Of a DNA stretch of 64,000 nt, positions 16,565 through 25,565 are shown piece after piece. The notes beneath the pieces were generated by a model. It worked only from the letters and a program-made list of their open reading frames with translations. It did not search any database and was not told the origin of the DNA. The translations under genes were made by a program, and so were the position numbers. Within the stretch, counting starts at the first letter, position 1, and every line of letters begins with the position of its first letter. Origin of the DNA: Pedobacter zeaxanthinifaciens (lineage in GTDB: Bacteria > Bacteroidota > Bacteroidia > Sphingobacteriales > Sphingobacteriaceae); NCBI RefSeq assembly GCF_003313335.1, contig NZ_QMHP01000003.1:310001-374000 (forward strand), read 5' to 3'.

Positions 16565-17998
16565 TTAATATCCAGGGTTTTGAATCATATTTCTGTTAGC
16601 GTTAACTGTATTAGCTGGCAAAGGCATAATTACCCAATTACTAGTATAAGGCAAGTTTTTAATGGTGGCTGTTACATCAACCCTTGTTATATCCTTTTTC
16701 TTCCTCAACAAATCAAAAAGCAGGTTACCTTCAAAGGCCAGTTCTTTCCTTCTCTCCAATAGAATTGCGTCAATCATATCACTTTTTACGGAGATGCTTA
16801 ATGTACTGGCGCTGGCATCAGCACGTTTTCTAATTAGATTTAAATCGGCGTTAGCCACCGTAAAATCAGGAACTGCCTTTTCTACGGCTGCTTCAGCACG
16901 GATCAGGTGTAGCTCTGTTAATCTCAATACTTTTATCGGCGTTGCCTGAAGACCACCAACTGTATACTTTTTGGTGAATTGATAATTGGTACCGCTGATA
17001 TTTACCGTGTTGAACAAACTTGCACTGTTTCTTACATCAGTGGCGCTGTATAGCCCAAGCAAATCTGAGGTAGCGGCGTACATGCGGTAACCCGATAAAT
17101 TTCCACTATCGTAATAAGAGCCCAAACCATTTCCCGAAAACGAAGCTTCGATAGCAAGCTCGAAAATAGACTCTGTAGATGGTACCCTTCCTACCCAGCT
17201 CGCTACATAATTAGCATTACTTAATAAAGTGTACTGGTTGCTTTTAATGATTTCATCGGCAAGCGCATAAGCCTCGTCCCATTTGTTCTGATAAAGGTAA
17301 ACTTTTGCTAAAAGCGCCTTCGCTGAACTTTTAGTGAAGTAGTTTTGCTTATATCCGCCACTAAGCACTCCCACATTATTGCTATCGAATACGGCAATTG
17401 CTTCGTTTAAATCACGGGTAATGGCAGCATAAGTTTCGGCAACGGTAGCACGCTGAGGCAATGGATCAGAAAAAAGTTGAGGCTGCAAAACCAAAGCTAT
17501 ACCTAAATGAGAGCCATCGGAAGTAAAATTGATTGGCCTTGCAAATATCCTTACCAAATCAAAGTGTAACAAAGCTCTAATGCACTTGGCCTCAGCTATA
17601 ATTTTTGCCTTATCGGCTGATGAACCTTGAGCAGTTGGCGTATATTTAAGGATGTTATTCACATTATTTAACTCGCTGTACAAGCCAGTATAAGTTTCGT
17701 TCATAGACGAATTTTGTGCGTCTGTAGATGCTTCATAAACATCTTCCAAACGCAAATTGGTAGTTTTGCTGAATTTGATGTTACCTGCTAAAATTTCAGG
17801 GTAAACCATTAAATTTTTCTGGTAATGAAACTCTTCCAGCATGTTTTTGTAGGAGCCTGCCAACGCAGTTTTAGCACCCTGAACATCTTTAAACAAATCT
17901 TCAATGGATAATTTGTCTGTAGGTTCTTTAACTAATATCTTCTCACAAGAAGAAAAAATCATTAAAGCCGCCACTAGTAATATGTAATATCTTTTCAT
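16565..17998 (-). CDS. SusD/RagB-like nutrient-binding outer-membrane lipoprotein
   Basis: A 477-residue SusD-family protein with a lipoprotein signal (ALMIFSSC). It has TPR-like helices and typical family segments: ALLHFDLVRIFARP near residue 145, SSAKALLAKVYLYQNKWDEAYALADEII near residue 230 and LLERRKELAFEGNLLFDLLR near residue 420. SusD proteins cap the SusC channel and capture the ligand at the cell surface. The ligand here is unknown, because no glycoside hydrolase is in the operon. It lies 10 nt after the SusC-like gene. Confidence 0.95.
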   Translation of the reverse strand: MKRYYILLVAALMIFSSCEKILVKEPTDKLSIEDLFKDVQGAKTALAGSYKNMLEEFHYQKNLMVYPEILAGNIKFSKTTNLRLEDVYEASTDAQNSSMNETYTGLYSELNNVNNILKYTPTAQGSSADKAKIIAEAKCIRALLHFDLVRIFARPINFTSDGSHLGIALVLQPQLFSDPLPQRATVAETYAAITRDLNEAIAVFDSNNVGVLSGGYKQNYFTKSSAKALLAKVYLYQNKWDEAYALADEIIKSNQYTLLSNANYVASWVGRVPSTESIFELAIEASFSGNGLGSYYDSGNLSGYRMYAATSDLLGLYSATDVRNSASLFNTVNISGTNYQFTKKYTVGGLQATPIKVLRLTELHLIRAEAAVEKAVPDFTVANADLNLIRKRADASASTLSISVKSDMIDAILLERRKELAFEGNLLFDLLRKKKDITRVDVTATIKNLPYTSNWVIMPLPANTVNANRNMIQNPGY

Positions 17999-18008
17999 GA
18001 TTCAATTT

Positions 18009-21000
18009 TTAAAATCCAAGTCTAACACCAAACGTAAATGCCGAGCTCTCCGGATAAACGAAACGTTTTTCTGCAACACCATTTCTACCTTTTGTTCCGG
18101 CATCTTTATAGAGATATAGCAAGTTGGTAGCGTTGGCAATGATGTTGACATTATTTAAATGCAGCTTTGATGACAGCTCCTTTGGCAACTTGTAAGCAAG
18201 CGATACATTGGAAAGCTTTAAATAACTGGCATCATACAAATACCTCGACGAGTTGGCCACTATAGTTCGGTTAATGAGCAATCGAGGGATATCGGTGATA
18301 TCACCTGGCCTTTGCCATCTATCTAATAGGTTAACGCTTTGATTTCTGTTCTGTAAGTTTCTCCCATCAGCTTCGTCAATGTAATTTACCATAATGGAAG
18401 CCCCATAACTGTAAAGAATATTGAAGGAAAGATTGAAGTCGTAAATGGTGATGTTATTGATAAAACCTCCCTGAAAATCAGGCAATCTATCAGCCAAAAC
18501 CAACGTAGATGAGATAGGTAAAGCATTTATTTCCGAGGCAGTTCTTAACACGCCATTGTTGTCATAAAATTGCTCTACACCATCTTGCGGATTTACACCA
18601 GCCCAACGGTAGCCATAAATAGCACTAGTACTGTTGCCCACTTTTAGTCCTGCGGCGTCAGTTGCAGAAGAGTACAATGAAGCATAGCCGTTGTTAAAAG
18701 AAATCAGCTTATTTTTATTGGTACCTAGGTTAAATGAGGTATTCCAAGCGAAGTTCTTCTTATCAATAATCGGGGCATTGATACTTAACTCGAAACCCTG
18801 ATTACGCATTTTCCCTGTATTTGCTGATATGGTTGTAAAGCCGGTTTCCTGAGGCACCGCTACAGAAGAAATTAAATCCTCGATGGTATTATTGTAATAC
18901 TCCGCTGTAACCTGTACTTTTTTGAATAAGGTTAAATCCAAGCCAAAATTGAGTTTGAAATTCTTTTCCCACCCTAAATCTGGATTTGGTGCCGATGAGT
19001 TATCAGGCAATGAAATAATGTTTCCGTTATAGGTAGAACCCAATGCGGTTCCAAAACTATATAAACCACGGGCTGCATAGCTCCCAATTCGCGAGTTACC
19101 GGTTGAACCAAACGTAGTTCGTAACTTCACCAAGCTGAAAACGTTATTGTTTTTGAGGAAGTCTTCGTTGCTAAGTAACCAAGCTAAACCAACTGAACCA
19201 TTAAATGCAACTTGTTTATCGCCTCCAAAAATGGACGACTTATCTAGCCGGGCGTTGAAGTTAGCAAAGTATTTCTTCTTAAAATCGTATCCCAACTGGC
19301 TATAATAAGACAAAGTAGCATCAGAATATCTAGATGATGCAGAACCTTGTATAGAGGCCATGTTAAGCACCCTGTAACGGTCGAAACTAAACCCTGTCCC
19401 TGAACCTCTCAATAAATCGGTGGTTTTATTTTCTATTTGATGACCGATTAAGAAGTTAACTGTATGTTTTTCAGCAAAAGTTTTGTCGTAGGTAGCTTGG
19501 ATAAAACCTATGTAGCTTAAATAGTTCCTATCGTAAATTTGCAATCTGCCGTTGGCGTTTCTTCCTGTAGCATTTTGGGCCGAAAAATACTGGGTTTGCT
19601 TGTTCTGATAATTATCGCCTCCCAAAGTAGCCGATATGGCAATGTCTTTTGTAATTTGATATGAACCATTAATATTTCCCAAAAGCTGTATACCCTTGTT
19701 ATTATTTTCGTTCTGGTTTAAAATTGCCAATGGATTAGGTACGCCTAAAATATCTGGGTACGAGCCATCTGGACCGTAAGGAGAAATATTCGGCGGAAGC
19801 AGTACACCACCATAAGTAGATAGCGCATTGCTTTGCGTATAGGTTGGGCTTAAGTTGAATCCAACTTTAAACTTGTCGTTCACTTTGTGATCAACCCTTA
19901 AGCGCAAATAAACTTTCTGCAAATCGTTGCCAAGCGAGGCCGCCTTCTGATCGCGGTAGCCGGTTGAAAACCTAAAGGTAGTTTTATCTGAACCTCCTGA
20001 TAAATCCAAGCCTACGTTTTGATAAGTTGCATTTCTGTTGGTTAAGTCAAACCAATCTGTATTAATTGTGTTGCTTCCTGCCAACTGGGTAGCTTCGGTA
20101 ACTGATCTTCCACCGTTAATGTAAGCCTCCCTAAGCAAGCTAAAATATTGAGGACCAGAAAGCCATTTGTATTGGTTAATAAAGCTGGATACGCCGGTTT
20201 CGTAATTAACATTAACCGATGTTTTACCCGCAACACCATTTTTTGTAGTGATGATGATTACACCGTTTGCAGCGTTAGCGCCATAAAGTGCAGAAGCAGT
20301 GGCATCTTTAAGCACTGCAATTGATTTGATATCTTCTGGATTAATATTAGAAAGTGGATTTAAATAGCTCTCGCCGTTAAAAACACTAGCTTCATTTCCC
20401 CTTTGTTGTTCGTAAGCAGGTATTCCATCAATTACAAATAGTGGTTGTGTTGATGTACCCCTACTGGCACCAAAACTGGGTAACGAACCTTGCCCACGGA
20501 TATTTATTTTCACTGGTGTGTTTAGCTCCGTGGTAGTTTCTACCTGTACCCCTGCTACTAAACCTTCCAATAATTTATCAAAACTTTCTATTGGACGATA
20601 GGTTTGCAACTGCACACTACTTACTTGCGCAATACTTCCTACAACATCTTCTCTGCGTTTTTCTTTGGTGTATGACCCGGTTACAACAATTTCGTTCATC
20701 CCAAACACGTTAGATTGTAAGCTCACCTTCAAATAGGTTTGGCTGCCAAGCACTATGGTTTTAGTTTGCATTCCGATATAGATGAACTCTAAACTCACAT
20801 CGTCCAAGTTATCGCCTACCAAACGCAAGGTAAATTCGCCATTGCTATTGGTAATGGTACCTTGCCTGGTGCCTTTTCTAAAAATATTTACCCCTGGAAT
20901 AGGCTCGCCATCTTCAGTAACTACCAATCCTGTTACCATTTTAACTTGCGGAGGACCTTTTCTTTTACCTTTTCTAATGGAGATATTTTTACCAACAATA

Positions 21001-21272
21001 TTAAAATCGAGCGAAAATTGTTCGGATAATGTTTCTAGCACATCCCTTAAACCGGCCTTTACATTTACCGTAGCCAATTGAGATAAATTCACCTCTTTTT
21101 GATCGTAGTTAAATGTAAATCCAGTTTGTTTTTCTATTTCTCTAATCACTTCCGTAAGTGGTTTCTGACGCACATTAAGGCTAACCGAAGGGTTAACTTG
21201 TTGTGCCACAGCCGAAAATGACAAAAGAAAAATTAATAGAGCGGATAAAAGATACTCTCGGTTTTTCTTCAT
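18009..21272 (-). CDS. SusC/RagA-like TonB-dependent transporter with STN domain
   Basis: A 1087-residue outer-membrane transporter. Order: signal peptide (1-23), STN secretin/TonB short N-terminal domain (about 28-98), carboxypeptidase-D-like regulatory domain (about 110-200, PIPGVNIFRKG), plug domain (about 210-340, with the SusC motif ATASALYGANAANGVIIITTK) and a 22-strand-type barrel ending in FTFGVRLGF. The STN domain marks a transducer that signals to the FecR-like protein encoded just upstream, and through it to the ECF sigma factor. It begins 1 nt after the fecR-like stop. Confidence 0.96.
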   Translation of the reverse strand: MKKNREYLLSALLIFLLSFSAVAQQVNPSVSLNVRQKPLTEVIREIEKQTGFTFNYDQKEVNLSQLATVNVKAGLRDVLETLSEQFSLDFNIVGKNISIRKGKRKGPPQVKMVTGLVVTEDGEPIPGVNIFRKGTRQGTITNSNGEFTLRLVGDNLDDVSLEFIYIGMQTKTIVLGSQTYLKVSLQSNVFGMNEIVVTGSYTKEKRREDVVGSIAQVSSVQLQTYRPIESFDKLLEGLVAGVQVETTTELNTPVKINIRGQGSLPSFGASRGTSTQPLFVIDGIPAYEQQRGNEASVFNGESYLNPLSNINPEDIKSIAVLKDATASALYGANAANGVIIITTKNGVAGKTSVNVNYETGVSSFINQYKWLSGPQYFSLLREAYINGGRSVTEATQLAGSNTINTDWFDLTNRNATYQNVGLDLSGGSDKTTFRFSTGYRDQKAASLGNDLQKVYLRLRVDHKVNDKFKVGFNLSPTYTQSNALSTYGGVLLPPNISPYGPDGSYPDILGVPNPLAILNQNENNNKGIQLLGNINGSYQITKDIAISATLGGDNYQNKQTQYFSAQNATGRNANGRLQIYDRNYLSYIGFIQATYDKTFAEKHTVNFLIGHQIENKTTDLLRGSGTGFSFDRYRVLNMASIQGSASSRYSDATLSYYSQLGYDFKKKYFANFNARLDKSSIFGGDKQVAFNGSVGLAWLLSNEDFLKNNNVFSLVKLRTTFGSTGNSRIGSYAARGLYSFGTALGSTYNGNIISLPDNSSAPNPDLGWEKNFKLNFGLDLTLFKKVQVTAEYYNNTIEDLISSVAVPQETGFTTISANTGKMRNQGFELSINAPIIDKKNFAWNTSFNLGTNKNKLISFNNGYASLYSSATDAAGLKVGNSTSAIYGYRWAGVNPQDGVEQFYDNNGVLRTASEINALPISSTLVLADRLPDFQGGFINNITIYDFNLSFNILYSYGASIMVNYIDEADGRNLQNRNQSVNLLDRWQRPGDITDIPRLLINRTIVANSSRYLYDASYLKLSNVSLAYKLPKELSSKLHLNNVNIIANATNLLYLYKDAGTKGRNGVAEKRFVYPESSAFTFGVRLGF

Positions 21273-21273
21273 T

Positions 21274-22287
21274 TTATTTAATTATGGTTATGGTTTTTTG
21301 TGTTAATTGATAATTGAGCCCTTTTGCAAAGCAGATGCTTTTAACGATATCGATGTAGTTGGCCTTTTGGAAACTTCCGGTGTAGTTCCATTGCTGCTCC
21401 CCTGATTTATTAACTAGGGTGATTCCGTAGGCATTGTAAAGTTGAGCGGCAATTTCATCGAAAGCGCTGTTATTGAAAGTAACGGTACCCTTTTGCCAAG
21501 CTAATGCAGCGCTGGTATCAAATGTTGTTTGCAGCAAGCTATTGGCCTTTGGATTAAAAACGGCCATTTGAGCAGGTTTTAGTTTCAACTTTTTATTTGA
21601 ACCATCGATATTTAAAGCAACACTACCTTGCAAGAGCGATACTTTGATTGTGCTTAAATTGGGATAAGCGCACACATCAAATTTGGTACCCAATACTTTG
21701 GTGAAAAGCTTTCCTGTTTTTACAATAAACGGCTTATCTGGCTGGTGTGCCACTTCGAAAAAAGCTTCCCCGATAAGCTCTACGCTTCTGGTTTCACCTT
21801 CAAAGTTTTTTTGAAAAGTAAGTGTACTATTGCTGTTCAACGTAACTTTGGAGCCATCACTTAATACGATGATACTTTTATGGCCAAAGGTATTGCGCTT
21901 AGTGATGTAAATTGGCGTTACATTGCGCTGTTGATACGTAGTGATGGACAGCAAAGCCACCAAAACAACCACAGCAGCCGCAGCAACTATCTTTAAATAA
22001 TTGAATGAACTGAAGATTTTCCTCTGAATAGGAACAGTATCGATTGTTGCAGGTCCTTTTAAAAATTCGTCGAACTTTGCAACTTCCATTTCAATTTCTG
22101 CTTCATCCAAACGAAGATATAATTGAGTAAGCAAGCGTTCGGCGGCTTTTACTTCATTTGATTTTTCAGGATGCGCAGCAAGCCAATGTTGCCAAAATGC
22201 TTCAGCATCGGCATCTTTTTTTAGGAAATAAGCCACAAAAGACTCGTCGGCGGCAAAGTCTGCGGCCTCGTAGGAATTGTATTGCAT
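21274..22287 (-). CDS. FecR-like anti-sigma factor
   Basis: 337 residues with a short cytoplasmic N-terminal domain (EAFWQHWLAAHPE), one transmembrane helix at about residues 93-114 (YLKIVAAAAVVVLVALLSI) and a periplasmic FecR domain (NTFGHKSIIVLSDGSKVTLNSNS, GEAFFEVAHQPDKPFIVKT), ending in a DUF4974-type region. It senses the loaded state of the STN-bearing SusC partner and controls the ECF sigma factor encoded 82 bp upstream. The order sigma-fecR-susC-susD is the classic Bacteroidota arrangement. Confidence 0.95.
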   Translation of the reverse strand: MQYNSYEAADFAADESFVAYFLKKDADAEAFWQHWLAAHPEKSNEVKAAERLLTQLYLRLDEAEIEMEVAKFDEFLKGPATIDTVPIQRKIFSSFNYLKIVAAAAVVVLVALLSITTYQQRNVTPIYITKRNTFGHKSIIVLSDGSKVTLNSNSTLTFQKNFEGETRSVELIGEAFFEVAHQPDKPFIVKTGKLFTKVLGTKFDVCAYPNLSTIKVSLLQGSVALNIDGSNKKLKLKPAQMAVFNPKANSLLQTTFDTSAALAWQKGTVTFNNSAFDEIAAQLYNAYGITLVNKSGEQQWNYTGSFQKANYIDIVKSICFAKGLNYQLTQKTITIIK

Positions 22288-22369
22288 AGTTCAAGTTGGT
22301 TGTTACTACTAAGAGTTGCAACCCGTCTATTTTTACCAGAAAAAATTCAACTTTTTTTACGGAACGGTT

Positions 22370-22903
22370 TTAAGAAAGATAATCTCGCAAAATATTTAAC
22401 GCTGCATGAACGTGATTATACACAGTACGCACCTTCAAATCAAGCATTTGCGAAATTTCTTCGTAGTTGTGGCCTTCATAAAAACGAAGCTTAAGCACTT
22501 CCTTTTGTGTTTTGGTTAACTTTGAGATCCCAATTTCCAACTGCCTTTTTTTCTCAGCGTTTTCCAAACTATCAATCAACAATGTTTCATAAGATTGCTG
22601 AATGGTTGCTTCCATTTCAAAACTATCTGGCAAAGTGAGCAAAACTGCATCGTGCTTCATTTGCTTCAACAGCTTATTCCTGAGGCATATTTTAATATAA
22701 GGCATCAGTTGGTAAACTATAGGTAAGTGCTCATGCTTTTCCCAAAATTCGCAGAAGAGTTCATGTATGGCATCCTTAGTCTTCTCCTTATCTGCAATCA
22801 GCTTAAATCCATAAACATACAATTCCTGAAAGCTATTTTGATATAAGCTTTTCATTGCAGCGCTATCGCCATTACGAATTTTATCCCAAAGGTTGACTTG
22901 CAT
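22370..22903 (-). CDS. ECF RNA polymerase sigma factor
   Basis: A 177-residue sigma-70-family ECF factor. Region 2 is around residues 8-75 (RNGDSAAMKSLYQNSFQELY, IHELFCEFWEKH) and region 4 around 120-177 (LTKTQKEVLKLRFYEGHNYEEIS, DLKVRTVYNHVHAAL). The Met at 22903 is preferred over one at 22924, because a TATCTTTG -7 box covers 22914-22921. It should direct transcription of its own susC/susD operon when FecR signals. The promoter is overlapped by a PerR/Fur-like palindrome. Confidence 0.94.
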   Translation of the reverse strand: MQVNLWDKIRNGDSAAMKSLYQNSFQELYVYGFKLIADKEKTKDAIHELFCEFWEKHEHLPIVYQLMPYIKICLRNKLLKQMKHDAVLLTLPDSFEMEATIQQSYETLLIDSLENAEKKRQLEIGISKLTKTQKEVLKLRFYEGHNYEEISQMLDLKVRTVYNHVHAALNILRDYLS

Positions 22904-22913
22904 GCCGGATGAG

Positions 22914-22921
22914 CAAAGATA
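22914..22921 (-). promoter_or_regulatory. -7 box of the ECF sigma gene
   Basis: TATCTTTG on the minus strand, 10 nt before the chosen ATG at 22903. No canonical TTG sits at the expected -33 position, and that position falls inside the palindrome at 22937-22953. Confidence 0.55.
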
Positions 22922-22936
22922 CAACTTATAAAACTA

Positions 22937-22953
22937 TTTAGAATAATTCTAAA
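22937..22953. promoter_or_regulatory. PerR/Fur-like 7-1-7 box
   Basis: TTTAGAATAATTCTAAA is a perfect 17-bp palindrome (8-1-8) and contains TTAGAAT-A-ATTCTAA, the 7-1-7 form of PerR/Fur operators (consensus TTATAATnATTATAA). It covers the -33 region of the ECF sigma promoter, where a repressor would block polymerase. A dihaem peroxidase at the end of the same operon makes peroxide or iron control plausible. Confidence 0.6.
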
Positions 22954-23061
22954 CAAATGAGGGAATTAATTTAGTATGATAAAAATAAGGAGAGATTTGA
23001 ACTTTTAATGCAGCAATTTGTTGTTTTACAGATAAATGATTTACACTTTCTTTATAAGGAT

Positions 23062-23069
23062 TATATTTG
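23062..23069 (+). promoter_or_regulatory. -7 box abutting the 23074 start codon
   Basis: TATATTTG ends 4 nt before the ATG at 23074. A leaderless transcript would result. Confidence 0.4.
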
Positions 23070-23073
23070 CCCT

Positions 23074-23388
23074 ATGCAAAAACAGAAACTTGGAAGCGCA
23101 TTACTGTTGGGCCTACTACTTTTAGTAGCGTCTGTTTACAGTGCCCACGTTTTTGTTGGTAAACAAAATTCGATTGTTGACTTTGCAAACGTGAGCCAAC
23201 AAGACGATACACCAGACAACGAAAATGAAGGCGCAAAAGAGGGGGCTCAATTTATTTTATTTGCAGAGAAATTACCGCATTACCTAAAGCCGCTAAATCC
23301 ACTATCAATTACCTATAATAACGAAATTTTTCATTTGCTTCCCGAAGCGTATACGCAGTTGCATACACCGCCGCCCGATCTAACTTAA
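23074..23388 (+). CDS. small membrane-anchored hypothetical protein
   Basis: A 104-residue protein I do not recognise. The chosen Met (23074) starts MQKQKLGS and is followed by a signal anchor (ALLLGLLLLVASVYSAHVFV). The remainder is an acidic spacer (DDTPDNENEGAKEGAQ) and a Pro/Leu-rich C-terminus ending HTPPPDLT. It lies 43 bp upstream of the S74-like protein gene and may be co-transcribed. It is divergent from the ECF sigma gene. Confidence 0.65.
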   Translation: MQKQKLGSALLLGLLLLVASVYSAHVFVGKQNSIVDFANVSQQDDTPDNENEGAKEGAQFILFAEKLPHYLKPLNPLSITYNNEIFHLLPEAYTQLHTPPPDLT

Positions 23389-23430
23389 TGATGCGGCACT
23401 AACCAAAACCAAATTTTTAATCAATTATAA

Positions 23431-23853
23431 ATGTTCAAAAAGATGAAAAAATCACTTTTATTGAGTGCTATTGCCATGTTTGGCTTTGCACTACATACTT
23501 CGGCACAAACTGTTAAACAAACAGAAATCGCTTCTATTAACAATTCTTTAAATACTGTTTTAAAACTAACTCCCGTAAACTTTAGCTATGAAAAAGATTG
23601 GGCTACCAAACTTAAGCTAAGCACACAAAAACAACATGGATTTGCGGTAGAAGAAGTTGAAAAAGTAGCTCCAGAATTAGTGGTGAACCAACAAAAAACT
23701 TACACCGCTGGCAAAAATGCTACTAAAACAGCAACCGTACCTATGGTAGATTACGAAACTTTAATTCCGCTTTTAGTGGGTAGCATTAAAGAACAGCAGC
23801 TACAAATAGAGGCGCTAAAAAAAGAAATTAGCGCTTTAAAAAAGTCTAAATAA
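23431..23853 (+). CDS. secreted protein with S74-chaperone-like domain and C-terminal coiled coil
   Basis: 140 residues with a signal peptide ending near TSAQ. The mature part has the layout of the intramolecular-chaperone (peptidase S74) domain found at the ends of tail fibres and adhesins: VLKLTPVNFSYE, HGFAVEEVEKVAPELVV and VDYETLIPLLVGSIKEQQLQIEALKKEI. The last 30 residues are a heptad-like coiled coil. The usual self-cleaving Ser segment at the domain start is not evident, so it may act only in trimer assembly. A second start at 23443 is possible. Confidence 0.75.
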   Translation: MFKKMKKSLLLSAIAMFGFALHTSAQTVKQTEIASINNSLNTVLKLTPVNFSYEKDWATKLKLSTQKQHGFAVEEVEKVAPELVVNQQKTYTAGKNATKTATVPMVDYETLIPLLVGSIKEQQLQIEALKKEISALKKSK

Positions 23854-23861
23854 CTAATAAC

Positions 23862-23889
23862 AATCCCGACCGCAAATCGGGATTTTTTT
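23862..23889 (+). terminator. intrinsic terminator after S74-like gene
   Basis: An AATCCCGA / TCGGGATT stem (8 bp) with a 7-nt loop, followed by TTTTT, 9 nt after the stop codon. Confidence 0.85.
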
Positions 23890-23970
23890 ACCCCCTAAAA
23901 TGAAGCTTTATGCGGAAAATTGCAGTATTTTGAGAATTTATTTTTAATATTGATTATAAATCAAATCATC

Positions 23971-25461
23971 ATGTTTAAAAAATTACTTCTCGTTTTATTC
24001 ATCTGCTCCTCATTTATTGCCCAATCGCAAATTGTTAACCAGCCTAAAATACAAAGAGAATTTAGAGCTGCATGGATTGCAAGCGTAGCTAATATCAATT
24101 GGCCAAGCAAACCAGGGCTTACCACACAACAACAACAGGATGAAGCTATAGCACTATTAGACATGCTTCAAAAAAATAACTTCAATGCTGTAATTTTTCA
24201 AATTAGGCCTCAGGCTGATGCCTTTTACAAAAGTGACATTGAACCTTGGTCGTATTATTTAACAGGTGTGCAGGGGCAAGCACCAAATCCGTACTATGAC
24301 CCGCTTGAATTTTGGGTAAATGCAGCTCACGAACGTGGCATGGAACTTCATGTCTGGTTAAACCCCTACCGTGCTCACCACATAGCCGGTGGCGAAGTAA
24401 GTGAGTTTTCGGTAGTTAAAAAGCATCCTGATTTGGTAGTTAAATTGAAACAGGGCTATTGGTGGTTTGACCCATCGAAAAAGGGAACGCAAGATCTAGC
24501 TTCGTCTGTTGTGAAAGATATTGTTAAACGTTATGACATTGACGGTGTGCATTTTGACGATTACTTCTATCCTTATGCAGAATACAATGGTGGCGATGAT
24601 TTTCCGGATGAGGAGAGTTACGCTAATTACCAAAAGGATGGCGGCAAGCTTTCAAGGGGAGATTGGCGAAGAGAGCAAGTAAACAAGTTTGTAAAACGTG
24701 TTTATAGCGAAATTAAAAAGGAGAAAAAACATGTGAAATTTGGCATCAGTCCGTTTGGAATTTGGCGACCGGGCTACCCAGAATCAATTAAAGGAATGGA
24801 CCAATATGAAAAATTGTACGCTGATGCTAAGCTATGGCTTAACAAAGGTTGGATCGATTATTTTATGCCGCAATTGTATTGGCAAATCAATAACATTCCT
24901 TTAAGCTTTCCGGTATTATTGGGATGGTGGCAAACGGAAAACACCAAAAATAGGCACTTGTGGCCAGGTTTAAATAGCGGTATTGGTGGTGGCGAAAAAA
25001 ACAGCGATGAAATCATTAATCAGATCATGATTGCAAGAGGAATTGTACCTAACTCGCCGGGTGTGGCACATTGGAGCATTGGCGCTTTAACCAAACACGA
25101 AAGCTTAAGAAATGATTTACTGGCAGGGCCTTACAAAGAGGAAGCACTGATCCCGACATCTCCATGGCTGGATAAAAAAGCACCTGCAGCAGTTAGTGTA
25201 GATAAAGAGGACAGGAACACTGATCTATACATTAAATGGACAGCTAAGGACGAGAAAGACGTATTTAAGTATGTGGTTTACACGCAATACGGCGACAGGT
25301 GGACCTACCGCACCTTAAACAGTAAAAGTAGCTTTTTCCAAGTGCCTAAAGTTGCGGAGGTAAATGCCAAAACTAAGGCTACAGCACCTTTAAAAGCAAT
25401 TAAAGTAACAGCGGTTGATAGAACTGGAAATGAAAGTGAGGGAGAGGTTATAGCTCTTTAA
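23971..25461 (+). CDS. GHL10/DUF187 family glycoside-hydrolase-like protein
   Basis: A 496-residue secreted protein from the ATG at 23971, with signal peptide LLLVLFICSSFIAQS. It belongs to the family 10-like glycosyl-hydrolase group (DUF187, YngK-like). Conserved TIM-barrel segments are FRAAWIASVANINWPS near residue 30, LHVWLNPYRAH near residue 130, DGVHFDDYFYPY near residue 190 and FGISPFGIW near residue 250. The last ~100 residues look like a fibronectin-III-type domain (LYIKWTAKDEKDVFKYVVY). It probably acts on cell-surface polysaccharide or peptidoglycan; the substrate is unproven. Confidence 0.9.
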   Translation: MFKKLLLVLFICSSFIAQSQIVNQPKIQREFRAAWIASVANINWPSKPGLTTQQQQDEAIALLDMLQKNNFNAVIFQIRPQADAFYKSDIEPWSYYLTGVQGQAPNPYYDPLEFWVNAAHERGMELHVWLNPYRAHHIAGGEVSEFSVVKKHPDLVVKLKQGYWWFDPSKKGTQDLASSVVKDIVKRYDIDGVHFDDYFYPYAEYNGGDDFPDEESYANYQKDGGKLSRGDWRREQVNKFVKRVYSEIKKEKKHVKFGISPFGIWRPGYPESIKGMDQYEKLYADAKLWLNKGWIDYFMPQLYWQINNIPLSFPVLLGWWQTENTKNRHLWPGLNSGIGGGEKNSDEIINQIMIARGIVPNSPGVAHWSIGALTKHESLRNDLLAGPYKEEALIPTSPWLDKKAPAAVSVDKEDRNTDLYIKWTAKDEKDVFKYVVYTQYGDRWTYRTLNSKSSFFQVPKVAEVNAKTKATAPLKAIKVTAVDRTGNESEGEVIAL

Positions 25462-25494
25462 TCAACCGTCTCACTATCAAACTAATTATACTAA

Positions 25495-25538
25495 AAACGG
25501 AGCAATCTTTTGATTTAAGTTAAAAGATTGCTCCGTTT
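25495..25538. terminator. bidirectional terminator between GHL10 gene and thrC
   Basis: AAACGGAGCAATCTTTT and its exact complement (25522-25538) form a 17-bp stem with a 10-nt loop. It sits between convergent genes and can serve both. Confidence 0.9.
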
Positions 25539-25565
25539 CTTATTTAAGAATGGCTATTCATCCCA

